Origin: Parvibaculaceae bacterium Mf 1.05b.01
Lineage (GTDB): Bacteria; Pseudomonadota; Alphaproteobacteria; Parvibaculales; Parvibaculaceae
Direction: 5' to 3'
Assembly (NCBI GenBank): GCA_000509225.1
Contig: BAOK01000001.1
Coordinates: 1,824,244-1,888,243 of the forward strand
Length of the DNA: 64,000 nt
Shown: in pieces, positions 45,600 to 54,057 of the stretch
How the letters are laid out: every line of letters starts with the position of its first letter
Position numbering within the stretch: position 1 is the first letter of the stretch
Program-made: the position numbers and the translations under genes
The notes under the pieces: model-generated
Databases searched by the model: none
Told to the model about the DNA's origin: nothing
What the model saw: only the letters and a program-made list of their open reading frames with translations

Positions 45600-46268
45600 T
45601 CATTTTCGAGCGGGACGTGATGCCGTTGATTGAAGCGCCGCCAACCGCGGGATAAAACGCGGCACCCGATTGGCATACTCACGGTAGACATCCCCTAACT
45701 CCTCTTCCACTTCTGCTTCCTCTCGCAGCGAAAGCCGCCAATACATTATTAGCAGGATAGGGAACATTGTGATGGTCAATAGGGTTGGCCACTGCAGCAA
45801 GAATCCCACCAAAATCAAAACAAAACCAACATATTGTGGGTGGCGGACATAACGGTACGGCCCTGACGTCGCAAGAGTACCAGCTCGCTGTGCCTGATAG
45901 AGAATACGCCAAGCGGCTGATAAAAGAAGGAACCCCAGACCTATGAACAGAAAACTCAATAAATGGAACGGACCGAAATGAGGGTTCGCTTTCCAGCCAA
46001 AGATCATCTCAAGCAGATGACCTGAATCATGCGCAAACCAATCAATGTCCGGATAGCTTGTCTGTAGCCATCCGGAGAGAAAATAGATCGTGAGTGGGAA
46101 TCCATACATCTCAGTGAAAAGCGCAACCAGAAAACCACTAAACGCACTAAACGATCGCCAATCTCTCGCTGTTTGTGGTTTGAAGAAACTGAACGCAAAT
46201 ATGATGAATATGGCTGAATTTATGAAAGCCAGAAACCAGAGACCGTAGGATGCTGTCTGCATTGTCAT
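45600..46268 (-). CDS. Isoprenylcysteine carboxyl methyltransferase/PEMT-like membrane protein
   Basis: I chose ATG 46268 because GGAGCGGGA precedes it and it overlaps the upstream stop as ATGA; an upstream in-frame extension has no support. The 222-residue protein has several membrane spans and the family C-terminal pattern GPYRYVRHPQYVGF, then LREEAEVEEELGDVYREYANRVPRFIP. This binds S-adenosylmethionine. It is the last gene of the leftward copper operon. The methyl acceptor is unknown; quinone, lipid or protein Cys are all possible. Confidence 0.85.
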   Translation of the reverse strand: MTMQTASYGLWFLAFINSAIFIIFAFSFFKPQTARDWRSFSAFSGFLVALFTEMYGFPLTIYFLSGWLQTSYPDIDWFAHDSGHLLEMIFGWKANPHFGPFHLLSFLFIGLGFLLLSAAWRILYQAQRAGTLATSGPYRYVRHPQYVGFVLILVGFLLQWPTLLTITMFPILLIMYWRLSLREEAEVEEELGDVYREYANRVPRFIPRLAALQSTASRPARK

Positions 46269-46498
46269 TCCCGCTCCGTATTCGATCCGTGCCCACCGTG
46301 TCCACCGTGCATAAAGAGGTGCACACCTACGCACGCAAATAGGAGCAGAACAAGAAGTCCATTTCCCGTGAACAGATGTATTCGATGCTCATAGGCCAAG
46401 AGCAGTCCAACAATGATCAAAAAGGCCAGCGCAACACGACCAGCCTTCGAACTCCAAAAACTCGAAGACTGGTTTTTCTCTTTCCGCATTTCTTCCAT
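46265..46498 (-). CDS. DUF2933-like short membrane protein
   Basis: The 77-residue protein has two hydrophobic segments (GRVALAFLIIVGLLLAYEH and GNGLLVLLLFACVGVHLFM). They are followed by a Gly/His-rich tail MHGGHGGHGS that could bind metal. Short proteins of this type, annotated DUF2933, often lie in heavy-metal operons. GGGAGAGGG precedes the start. It overlaps the methyltransferase gene by 4 nt. Confidence 0.8.
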   Translation of the reverse strand: MEEMRKEKNQSSSFWSSKAGRVALAFLIIVGLLLAYEHRIHLFTGNGLLVLLLFACVGVHLFMHGGHGGHGSNTERE

Positions 46499-46513
46499 CT
46501 AACCCTCTCCCAA

Positions 46514-46891
46514 TCACTCAACGATCAGACGACCGCGAAACATTCCCATCGCACAAGCGAATTCATATTCGCCAGGCTCTTCTGGCTTAAGCTCCACCGG
46601 AACCGTCTCACCGGTAGGCAAGTCTGCGCTTCTATCAAAATCGGGGAAAATGACCTTTTCTGAACAAGAAGCCGTCTCCTCGCGACGAAAATTCAAACGA
46701 ACCGGCCGCCCATGTTGAACGATGATGGTGTCAGGTGTGTAACCACCTTTGACAAGCACCATTATTTCCTGATGCCCCTTGGAAGTTTCACCTGCACGGA
46801 CGCCTTTGCTCCGCTTGAGCCAGAAAAACCAAACAATTAGTGCGATCAGGCAGATGCCTCCAACAAAAACGAACCATTTGTCTGGGGTCAT
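46514..46891 (-). CDS. Membrane-anchored cupredoxin-domain protein
   Basis: ATG 46891 follows GGAGGAAG. The 125-residue protein has one N-terminal membrane helix (WFVFVGGICLIALIVWFFWL) and a periplasmic cupredoxin-like domain: IIVQHGRPVRLNFRREE, ASCSEKVIF and the copper-loop-like YEFACAMGMFRG. His, Cys and Met residues are in the order expected for a type 1 copper site. It probably handles copper on the periplasmic side for the ATPase encoded upstream. Confidence 0.85.
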   Translation of the reverse strand: MTPDKWFVFVGGICLIALIVWFFWLKRSKGVRAGETSKGHQEIMVLVKGGYTPDTIIVQHGRPVRLNFRREETASCSEKVIFPDFDRSADLPTGETVPVELKPEEPGEYEFACAMGMFRGRLIVE

Positions 46892-46928
46892 GAATCTTCC
46901 TCCAACAAAATCTTCCAAAAATTCATTC

Positions 46929-47396
46929 TCAAAAACCCAACCGAGTTAACAGGCGCATACCCTGAACAGAGAAGAGGAGCCAACCGGCGGCGAAACCCCC
47001 GACAGTTGCCATAATCAATCCGTTCCCAAGAAAAAGTGCTGCATTGTCTTGACCGCCAAAATACTCAAAATAATTGGCGTCGAGCCGATAACAAAGGAGA
47101 TTGCAACCGATTCCCAGCAAGGCGGTGCTCCAGGCGGTCGTCGCCAAAATCGCATTCCATTCGGTTAGGCGGTCTTGTACGAATAAGATTATTGCTGCAC
47201 CAAGAACTGATCCCAATCCCACACCGCAAAACACCACTGTCCACAAAAACTTGGAAACCCAATCGCCTTCAGGAAAAAGCAACAGTCCGAAAATAAGAAA
47301 GATGCCAACCTCACTTAGTGTGGCACCGAGGAGACAGATGATAATCGGCCGCCGATATCCCCACGACACATCTGGAGCTCTAGCCAAAGTTTTCAT
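46929..47396 (-). CDS. Four-span membrane protein in the copper operon, unrecognised
   Basis: The 155-residue protein has about four membrane segments (residues 18-40, 50-72, 82-102, 122-145). Only isolated Cys residues and no metal motif are visible. I do not recognise the family. Its ATG overlaps the stop of the copper ATPase gene (ATGA), and the cupredoxin gene follows after 37 bp. It is therefore very likely co-translated with them and related to copper handling. Confidence 0.7.
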   Translation of the reverse strand: MKTLARAPDVSWGYRRPIIICLLGATLSEVGIFLIFGLLLFPEGDWVSKFLWTVVFCGVGLGSVLGAAIILFVQDRLTEWNAILATTAWSTALLGIGCNLLCYRLDANYFEYFGGQDNAALFLGNGLIMATVGGFAAGWLLFSVQGMRLLTRLGF

Positions 47397-49915
47397 GCCT
47401 TGCTCCGAGGCGAAAACAACCTCAGTCGGTTCGCGTTGGAAACCACCGTCACTGAACTGAAAGCCATCGCTGCAGCGGCAATTAGTGGCGATAACAGAAG
47501 GCCAAAAAACGGGTAGAAGATGCCCATCGCTATCGGGATACCAAGTGTGTTGTAACCAAATGCGCCGACTAGATTCTGCCGGACGTTTCTCATGGTCGCG
47601 CGGCTTATCTCAATCGCTGTCACAACACCTATCAAACTTCCCTTAATGAGAGTCACGTCGCTTGCTTCGATGGCAACATCTGTGCCTGTTCCTATTGCAA
47701 AGCCGACGTCGGCTTGAGCGAGAGCCGGAGCATCATTGATGCCATCCCCCACCATGCCAACTCTCTTTCCTTCCAGCTGAAGTTTACGGACTTCGTGCGC
47801 CTTATCGTCAGGAAGGACGTCGGCCAACACACGGTCAACGCCAACAAAACGAGCGATTGCGTCTGCAGTCCGCTGATTGTCCCCCGTTAACATGATTACC
47901 TCGATCCCCATTTCTTTAAGAAGATCGATAGCCTCTTTGGAATCATCTTTCACAGTATCGGCGACAGCAACTAAGCCGGCAGCGAGACCGTCCACAGCGA
48001 CATACATCGGTGTCTTGCCTTCAGTCGCCAGCCTGTCCCATTCAGGTTTAAGATGCACAATCTCGATTTTCTGATCATTCATGAGCTTTGCATTACCCAA
48101 GAAGACCACGCGGCCGTCGATTTGACCTGATACTCCATGCCCCGGGATGGCTCGAAACGCGTCTGATTTTGTTGGTTCGACACCACGTGCCACCGCACCA
48201 TTTACGATTGCTTCTCCAAGCGGGTGCTCCGACCCGCGTTCGAGAGATGCCGCTAGCCGCAAGACTTGATGCTCGGTCATGCCATCGCCGGTGACGATAT
48301 CAGTTAAAGCAGGCTCACCTCGTGTGATGGTTCCCATCTTATCGAGAACCAATGCATCAAGCTTCTCCGCGCTTTGAAGCGCGTCTCCCGACCTAATGAG
48401 CACTCCATTTTCAGCACCCTTGCCTATCCCTACAGTAAGCGATGTGGGTGTCGCCAGGCCAAGCGCACAAGGGCATGCAATTATGAGAGTCGTTACCAGA
48501 ACGATGGTTGAGTAAATTATTCTGGGCTCAGGTCCAACCACATACCAAGCAACGAACGAGAGAATGGCGAGTATCATTACCGCAGGAACAAAATAACCCG
48601 ATACAAGGTCCACAACCCGCTGAATCGGAGCTTTCGATCCCTGCGCATCTTTTACCATTAGGATTATGTTTGACAGCGCAGTGTCTTTTCCAACCTTCGT
48701 AGCCTGAAATTGGAAGGTTCCAGTCTTGTTAAGAGTACCTCCGATTACCTCGTCCCCAATCAACTTTTCAATTGGAATAGACTCGCCCGTAATCATCGAC
48801 TCATCGACGGCGCTGGACCCATCAATCAGCTCTCCGTCGACTGGAATTTTCTCGCCTGGGCGGACGACGACGGTGTCTTCAACAAGAACCTCCTCCACAG
48901 GGATATCCATCTCTTTGCCGCCTCTGACGACCCTAGCTGTTTTTGCCTGAAGGCCCATTAGCTTTTTGATTGCTTCGGATGTTCTTCCTTTTGCTTTGAG
49001 CTCAAGTGCGAGTCCTAACACGACGAGCGCAATGACCACCGATGTAACATCCCAAAACACCTCCGCAAGCTCTACTCTGGGGAACATGTCAGGATATGCG
49101 ACCGCGACAACTGAATAGAGGAAGGCTGCGGTAACGCCGATCGCAATCAAGGTATGCATGTTTGCCGAACGATGCTTCAGACCGTCCCACATACCACTGA
49201 AGAACTGCGAGCCCGACCACAATAAAACCGGTAAGGTCAGAACACCGAGTAACGCCCAGACGATCCGCCGGTTTTCACTACCCATCGGCATCCAGTCGCG
49301 CAATCCTGGTACTAAATCAGGATAGCTCAACCCCATTACTGGAATCGATACAATCGCCGCGAACCAGAACTTCCGCATCAGTAAGCGATATTCGTTTTCA
49401 CGAGCAATTTCTTCCACGTCTGGAACATCGTCCACTTGCGTTTGCGGCGCGTCCCTATCACTTTCCGGCTCTAGAATTCTGTGCCCCGATGCCTCAATCG
49501 CGCTGCGAATGGAGGATAAGTTGGCTTCATCCGGCAAATACTCCACGTCAACTGCATTCGGGCCGACATTTGCGCTGGCCGATATGACACCTGGTGTCAT
49601 CATCAACGCGCTTTCGACGCGAGTCACACAAGACGAGCAATGCATGTTCCTGATAAGGAACCTGATTTTGGCAGCGCCGACACTGTACCCCGCTTTTCTT
49701 ACTGATCTTGCAAGGTCGCGAATTGAAACCTGATTTGGGTCATAGTGGATTTCTACGAGCTTATTGGCCAAGTTGACCCTGGCCACTTCAACGCCCGGTA
49801 GATCCTGAAGAGCTCGTTCAACTGCAGCAGGACACTGACGACACGTCATACCTCCGATCGAAAGCACAACGGATGCCTCGTCGGTATTTGTGTCAATTTC
49901 CGGCAACGAAGTCAT
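47393..49915 (-). CDS. copA: Copper-translocating P1B-type ATPase with two HMA domains and an atypical DKMGT site
   Basis: The 840-residue protein has two N-terminal metal domains (Cys25/Cys28 in MTCRQC and Cys93/Cys96 in MHCSSC) and eight spans. It also has the transduction loop TGES (376-379), the CPC copper channel motif (481-483), SEHPLG and GDGINDAP. It should pump Cu(I) out of the cytoplasm. The phosphorylation motif reads DKMGT (525-529) instead of DKTGT; the ATG codon for Met527 is at 48335-48337. Asp525 is kept, so phosphorylation may still occur. Everything else looks intact. First gene of the leftward operon. Confidence 0.93.
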   Translation of the reverse strand: MTSLPEIDTNTDEASVVLSIGGMTCRQCPAAVERALQDLPGVEVARVNLANKLVEIHYDPNQVSIRDLARSVRKAGYSVGAAKIRFLIRNMHCSSCVTRVESALMMTPGVISASANVGPNAVDVEYLPDEANLSSIRSAIEASGHRILEPESDRDAPQTQVDDVPDVEEIARENEYRLLMRKFWFAAIVSIPVMGLSYPDLVPGLRDWMPMGSENRRIVWALLGVLTLPVLLWSGSQFFSGMWDGLKHRSANMHTLIAIGVTAAFLYSVVAVAYPDMFPRVELAEVFWDVTSVVIALVVLGLALELKAKGRTSEAIKKLMGLQAKTARVVRGGKEMDIPVEEVLVEDTVVVRPGEKIPVDGELIDGSSAVDESMITGESIPIEKLIGDEVIGGTLNKTGTFQFQATKVGKDTALSNIILMVKDAQGSKAPIQRVVDLVSGYFVPAVMILAILSFVAWYVVGPEPRIIYSTIVLVTTLIIACPCALGLATPTSLTVGIGKGAENGVLIRSGDALQSAEKLDALVLDKMGTITRGEPALTDIVTGDGMTEHQVLRLAASLERGSEHPLGEAIVNGAVARGVEPTKSDAFRAIPGHGVSGQIDGRVVFLGNAKLMNDQKIEIVHLKPEWDRLATEGKTPMYVAVDGLAAGLVAVADTVKDDSKEAIDLLKEMGIEVIMLTGDNQRTADAIARFVGVDRVLADVLPDDKAHEVRKLQLEGKRVGMVGDGINDAPALAQADVGFAIGTGTDVAIEASDVTLIKGSLIGVVTAIEISRATMRNVRQNLVGAFGYNTLGIPIAMGIFYPFFGLLLSPLIAAAAMAFSSVTVVSNANRLRLFSPRSKA

Positions 49916-50020
49916 TTATCCAACCACCACTTTCATTCGCGTGTAATTTTCCACAGCTCAACGTCTCTCCGTGCTCGCAAAGACGGAGATATGTTTAAGG
50001 ACGCTTGACCGCTGGTTTTG

Positions 50021-50767
50021 TTACAGCTGGGCCGAGCTTTTTTTCTCGATCTCTCCCATTCTGGCTTTGGAAAGCTGGGAAATGGCGCAATCGGTTTTCT
50101 TACAATCTGTGCATGAATGTCCCAATATGTCCCTCAGTGCCGCGCGTGCACGGTAGAGCCGCACCCTGAGATTTCCATCTGTTATGCCCAGTTTGGCTGC
50201 CACTTCTGTCTGTGACTCACCTCGTAGGTCAATCCAAAAAAGCGCCTGCGCATACTCTTGTTTGAGCTCAGAGAATTGGCTTTGGAAACAGGAAAACTCA
50301 ACCGCCCTACGCTCCTTCGAGCGAACATATGTGGGTAGCGGCGCGACATTCAGAACTCCTTGCTCGGTCGCGTATTCGAGGAGCACTTGTCGTTCTCTTT
50401 TTTTATGTCGAAAATAGTCAGTCAGTACAGATTTGAGAACAATCCGCAACCAACCGACAAGCGAATTTCGATCTCTTACTTGATTGGATTTCAACAAGAC
50501 CTTCAAACAAAAATCCTGCCATACGTCCTCTGCATCATCACGGTTGCCAGTCTTTGATTGTAGGTATCCCAAAAATTCTTGCCGGTGTTTTTCCAATGCT
50601 CTGGACACTACCGGGTCTATGGAATTTGGTGACGTCATACCCTTTGAACTGGAAGGAGCGGACTCCTCCCAATCACCAATTGTGCGAGTTTGGTTGCAGT
50701 TCTCCAACATTTTTTGGACTTCCCAGTCTGACCCTGGAGCAATATTCGTCCGAATACTGACGGCCAT
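50021..50767 (-). CDS. ECF sigma factor with Cys-rich C-terminal tail (first)
   Basis: The 248-residue protein has region 2 (DDAEDVWQDFCLKVL, then SLVGWLRIVLKSVLTDYFRHKKRER) and region 4 (YAQALFWIDLRGESQTEVAAKLGITDGNLRVRLYRARAALRD). After region 4 comes GHSCTDCKKTDC, a possible metal- or redox-binding tail. A 60-residue N-terminal extension precedes region 2; ATG 50638 with AAAGGG is an alternative start that removes most of it. No anti-sigma gene is adjacent. The target promoters probably include neighbouring copper and envelope genes. Confidence 0.88.
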   Translation of the reverse strand: MAVSIRTNIAPGSDWEVQKMLENCNQTRTIGDWEESAPSSSKGMTSPNSIDPVVSRALEKHRQEFLGYLQSKTGNRDDAEDVWQDFCLKVLLKSNQVRDRNSLVGWLRIVLKSVLTDYFRHKKRERQVLLEYATEQGVLNVAPLPTYVRSKERRAVEFSCFQSQFSELKQEYAQALFWIDLRGESQTEVAAKLGITDGNLRVRLYRARAALRDILGHSCTDCKKTDCAISQLSKARMGEIEKKSSAQL

Positions 50768-50790
50768 ATTTCCTAATTTCTAAGGGCATA

Positions 50791-50845
50791 AACCGAACAT
50801 CACTTCTACCGACCAAACGCTGGAGGCATACATTAGTGTTCGGTT
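50791..50845. promoter_or_regulatory. Inverted repeat upstream of the first ECF gene
   Basis: AACCGAACA (50791-50799) and TGTTCGGTT (50837-50845) are perfect 9-bp arms 37 bp apart, starting 24 bp upstream of the ECF start codon. Wide spacing suggests DNA looping or two half sites for a regulator rather than an RNA hairpin. Confidence 0.45.
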
Positions 50846-50965
50846 GTTAGGAGACGTTCAACAGCCATCGCTCAGGAAACGGTCACACTGCTGCCCAAGG
50901 ACACGCAAGTGACCGTTTACTCAAAGCACAGTTACAATCATCAAACGGAAGCAGTAGCTGTTGCG

Positions 50966-51364
50966 TCAGGAAACAGCATATTCAGGAGGATGCTGAAGCG
51001 GCGGGTTGTCGAACGATCGTAGTGTCGATGTTTTGCCGATACGGACATCTAAACCGGCAAAAATTTGTCGCAACGCCGCTGATTTCGGAAGCACCGCCGC
51101 ACACATACCAAACCCAGGTGAGCAACAGGGATGACAAGATCCAGTGTCCGTTGAAGACTGCTGAAAACTATCGGTCGACTTGTTTTCGGGCTTGCTCTGA
51201 AGATCAATCGAATGATCTTTATGGTGTTCTTCGGCATTTAGGCCGGAGTGTGCGTGTGAAGTTCCATCGAAGGCCTGCCGAGACTCCGCGTCAGCAGTCT
51301 GCGGCAGTGCCAGCAAAGCTAACACTTGGAGCAAAACCAACACCCTGAGGCTCAATACCTTCAT
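50966..51364 (-). CDS. Secreted His/Cys-rich putative metal-binding protein
   Basis: The 132-residue protein has a signal peptide (MKVLSLRVLVLLQVLALLALPQ then TADA). A His-rich stretch (SHAHSGLNAEEHHKDHS) and a Cys cluster SCHPCCSPGFGMC follow, then a conserved-looking C-terminus. Similar short proteins precede copper oxidases and are sometimes called CopL-like or DUF2946-like. The gene at 62432 has the same design. It lies between two ECF sigma genes and is probably one of their targets. Confidence 0.7.
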   Translation of the reverse strand: MKVLSLRVLVLLQVLALLALPQTADAESRQAFDGTSHAHSGLNAEEHHKDHSIDLQSKPENKSTDSFQQSSTDTGSCHPCCSPGFGMCAAVLPKSAALRQIFAGLDVRIGKTSTLRSFDNPPLQHPPEYAVS

Positions 51365-51431
51365 CCGACCATCCCTGCTTTTTCACGAAGCATTCTAACG
51401 CTTTTTTACAAGCTAGAAAAACCAATTCAAG

Positions 51432-51445
51432 TTGACCGAGGTCAA
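51432..51445. promoter_or_regulatory. FNR/FixK-type box
   Basis: TTGACCGAGGTCAA is a perfect palindrome that fits the Crp-Fnr family consensus TTGAY-N4-RTCAA. It lies 68 bp upstream of the leftward metal-binding protein gene, a usual activator distance. It suggests oxygen-linked control. Confidence 0.55.
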
Positions 51446-51499
51446 TATTCAAGCAATTCCCTCCGGCGACTGGAAGGTTGATTTCCCAACATCGTCTTT

Positions 51500-52111
51500 T
51501 TACCGACTTTTTGGCACGGTCGAAGAACGCTTTGATCTACTCACAGTGTAATCGCACTCGCAATCGAGATACCCATGCACCGGACAGGTGCGGCAGGTTT
51601 CGTCAAACCTCTCTCTCAAAGCTTGACGAGCGCGATGCAGACGAACACGAATGTTTCCTTCCGTGGTTCCGAGCGTTTTCGCAATAGTCTCTCTGTTTTC
51701 GCCGACCAGATCGGCGCGCCAGATGACCTCTGCGTATTCAGGCTTCAAGGTGGGTAGAAGCTTGTAGAGGCAGTTACAGACTATGAGATCGAGTTCGACA
51801 TCACCATTTTCTACTCCGTCTATTGCATCAAGGTATTGATACTCCGTCTCAGCATCACGTCGCTTACCCTGCGCCCGATAATAGTCGACAAGGGTCGTTT
51901 CAAGAACGCGGCGCATCCATGAGCGCAGCTTTTCTGTATCACGGACATCGTCAATGCGAGACAAAACCTTGACATAGAAGTTATGCAGAACGTCCGCGGC
52001 CTCTTCTTGGTTGCCCAACTTGCGCGTCAGAAAGCGAAAGAAATCCTGATAAACTTCAGCCAAAACAGTGTGAACAGCGTCTTGCGGCGGTCCAGCGTTT
52101 TTCTTTTCCAC
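51500..52111 (-). CDS. ECF sigma factor with Cys-rich C-terminal tail (second)
   Basis: No ATG is available. GTG 52111 preceded by GGGGAAC is the best start; TTG 52150 is an alternative. The 203-residue protein has region 2 (EEAADVLHNFYVKVLSRI, LRSWMRRVLETTLVDYYRAQGKRR) and region 4 (YAEVIWRADLVGENRETIAKTLGTTEGNIRVRLHRARQALRE). A tail ETCRTCPVHGYLDCECD with five Cys follows. It parallels the first ECF factor in design but differs in sequence. The divergent gene encodes cyclopropane fatty acid synthase. Confidence 0.88.
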   Translation of the reverse strand: MEKKNAGPPQDAVHTVLAEVYQDFFRFLTRKLGNQEEAADVLHNFYVKVLSRIDDVRDTEKLRSWMRRVLETTLVDYYRAQGKRRDAETEYQYLDAIDGVENGDVELDLIVCNCLYKLLPTLKPEYAEVIWRADLVGENRETIAKTLGTTEGNIRVRLHRARQALRERFDETCRTCPVHGYLDCECDYTVSRSKRSSTVPKSR

Positions 52112-52229
52112 GTTCTGTTCCCCTATCGTCAGATCGCCACACGTCCCCAAAGCTTTAAGACCTTATACGTCCGCACACGCTAGGCCAGCCAGCGTTTTCT
52201 TAGCGATCTAACTTCGTCAACAGAATTTC

Positions 52230-52255
52230 TGTAACGCTTTTGAGCATTTCGCGTC
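52230..52255 (+). promoter_or_regulatory. Possible ECF-type promoter before the cfa-like gene
   Basis: TGTAACG (52230-52236) and CGTC (52252-52255) with a 15-bp spacer resemble ECF promoter elements. They lie about 100 bp before the cyclopropane synthase start. A similar TGTAA and CGTG pair can be read upstream of the leftward metal-binding gene (51380-51410). Confidence 0.35.
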
Positions 52256-52352
52256 TTTCTATTTAAGCACACCGGGTCTCGAGCCTCGATTGAGCGAGTG
52301 GCTAGCGTGACCAAGCCCTTGAAAGAACTATCCAACTGAGAAGGAAGTGAAC

Positions 52353-53582
52353 ATGTGGGTCAGGATTTTAGATTGGTTCTTATCGCAACTCATTCAGGAA
52401 GGTTCCTTGAATGTCTCATTCCCCAATGGCGAGGAGAAAAAATATGGTGAACCATCTGATCGATCCATCAGCATCCAACTGAATGACACACCCCTGCCGC
52501 GGCGTATCCTCCTCAATCCTGAGTTGGCCATTGGCGAAGCCTATATGGACGAAACCCTCACTATCGCAGACGATGATCTTCACGGTTGTCTTGAGCTGCT
52601 CATCGTGAACCAGAAGAACCACCCCAATCTCTTACACTACCGTTGGCTGATGGTGTTCCGGGTAGCTATAAGGTGGTTCTCACAACTTAATCGCGCCGAA
52701 AGAGCGCGAAAGAACGTCACCCATCACTATGATCTGTCGGGCGAATTCTACGACCTCTTCCTTGATGCTGATCGTCAGTACTCCTGCGCATACTACGAAA
52801 ACTCAACCGATACTCTTGAATCAGCACAAGCAAACAAGAAAACGATAATTGCGAAGAAGTTACTATTAGAGCCCGGCCAAAAAGTTCTCGACATCGGAAG
52901 CGGTTGGGGTGGCCTGAGCCTGCACATCGCGCGCTCATTTGGCGCGAAGGTGACTGGGGTTACGCTTTCCACTGAGCAATACAATATTTCCAACGCACGT
53001 GCAGAGAAGCTGAGCACGGACGCAGATATTCAGTTCCTTCTCCAGGATTATCGGGCGGTTTCCGGTCAATTTGACCGGATCGTCTCCGTTGGAATGTTCG
53101 AACATGTGGGCGTTCCGCATTATGGGGAATTCTTTGACACACTCTCTTCTCGGTTGAAAGACGACGGTGTCGCGCTTCTTCACACAATTGGCCGGTCAGA
53201 CGGGCCCGGCGCCACCAATCCATGGATCGCGAAGTATATATTTCCGGGTGGCTACAGTCCTGCACTGTCCGAAATGTTGGCAGCAGCTGAAAAGTCTGGG
53301 CTTTGCGTGACAGACGTTGAGGTTTGGCGGCTTCACTACGCGAAGACGCTTTATGATTGGCGCCTGCGGTTTGAGGAGAATATCGACCAAGTCCGCCGAC
53401 TCTATGATGACCGGTTTTGTCGCATGTGGCGCTTTTATTTGGTTGCCAGCGAATTGGCATTCCAGGTCAACGATCATGTCGTTTTTCAGGTGCAATTGGC
53501 AAAACAACCAGATGCTGTACCGCTGACGCGCGAATACCTAACTCAGACGACGTTCAAAGAGATGGAGCACGCAGCAGACTAG
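52353..53582 (+). CDS. cfa: Cyclopropane-fatty-acyl-phospholipid synthase
   Basis: ATG 52353 follows AAGGA by 7 nt; GTG 52347 is an upstream alternative. The 409-residue protein has NVTHHYDLSGEFYDLFLD, the S-adenosylmethionine motif VLDIGSGWGGLS, then MFEHVGVPHY and GPGATNPWIAKYIFPGGY. It adds a methylene group across double bonds of membrane lipids. Divergent placement beside an ECF sigma gene fits a membrane-stress response, as known for RpoE-controlled cfa genes of other alphaproteobacteria. Confidence 0.92.
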   Translation: MWVRILDWFLSQLIQEGSLNVSFPNGEEKKYGEPSDRSISIQLNDTPLPRRILLNPELAIGEAYMDETLTIADDDLHGCLELLIVNQKNHPNLLHYRWLMVFRVAIRWFSQLNRAERARKNVTHHYDLSGEFYDLFLDADRQYSCAYYENSTDTLESAQANKKTIIAKKLLLEPGQKVLDIGSGWGGLSLHIARSFGAKVTGVTLSTEQYNISNARAEKLSTDADIQFLLQDYRAVSGQFDRIVSVGMFEHVGVPHYGEFFDTLSSRLKDDGVALLHTIGRSDGPGATNPWIAKYIFPGGYSPALSEMLAAAEKSGLCVTDVEVWRLHYAKTLYDWRLRFEENIDQVRRLYDDRFCRMWRFYLVASELAFQVNDHVVFQVQLAKQPDAVPLTREYLTQTTFKEMEHAAD

Positions 53583-53733
53583 AAGAAAAGCCCTTTCGTC
53601 AGAATTTCAGACAAGACCTGAACTTGAGGCAGAAAAGCCCGGCCAGAGGGCCAGCAGGCATGTACCTCATATTTGGTCATATCAGGTCTATCGAATGCAA
53701 TGATTTCTCGAGCAAACCGCAGGATGGCATCAA

Positions 53734-53946
53734 ATGAAAAAAACGATCTCTCGCAGTGAGAAAAATTTGATGGTCACAGCCTATCTCCCAATTTTTCGAG
53801 AGAAGTTGAACAGGCTTGAGTCAAGAGGAAAGGGAAACTCAGACGAAGCAGTACAGTTGCGGCGAACACTCGCGCGAGCGGACGAATTTGCGGCGCAAGC
53901 TGAAGCGAAACAGACGAACCGCTTCTTCAATATGGTTGCCGACTAG
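53734..53946 (+). CDS. Small 70-residue basic/charged protein, unrecognised
   Basis: ATG 53734 is preceded by AGGATGG. The protein is highly charged and predicted helical (SEKNLMVTAYLPIFREKLNRLES, then EAVQLRRTLARADEFAAQAEAK). There is no membrane segment. The TAG stop is directly followed by the ATG of a 36-codon frame that leads into the phosphate transporter gene. The family is unknown. Confidence 0.6.
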   Translation: MKKTISRSEKNLMVTAYLPIFREKLNRLESRGKGNSDEAVQLRRTLARADEFAAQAEAKQTNRFFNMVAD

Positions 53947-54057
53947 ATGAACTCCCAAGAAATACACGGCAGCTCAGGTTTTCCAGACCGATTAGTCCCA
54001 CCCACTGCCAAGAATTCCCAATTCCTACATCGTCTGATTTCAGGTTCGCCGAATTGA
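53947..54057 (+). CDS. Possible 36-codon leader peptide coupled to the phosphate transporter
   Basis: ATG 53947 directly follows the previous stop (TAGATG) and the frame ends at TGA 54055-54057. That stop overlaps the TTG start of the transporter as TTGA. It has no ribosome site of its own. This arrangement suggests stop-restart translation through the leader. The peptide sequence itself is not recognisable. Confidence 0.4.
   Translation: MNSQEIHGSSGFPDRLVPPTAKNSQFLHRLISGSPN

Noticed and set aside
49900..50020. Possible CueR-type operator before the copA ATPase operon
   Set aside because: No ACCTTCC or GGAAGGT arms with 7-bp spacing are present in this stretch.
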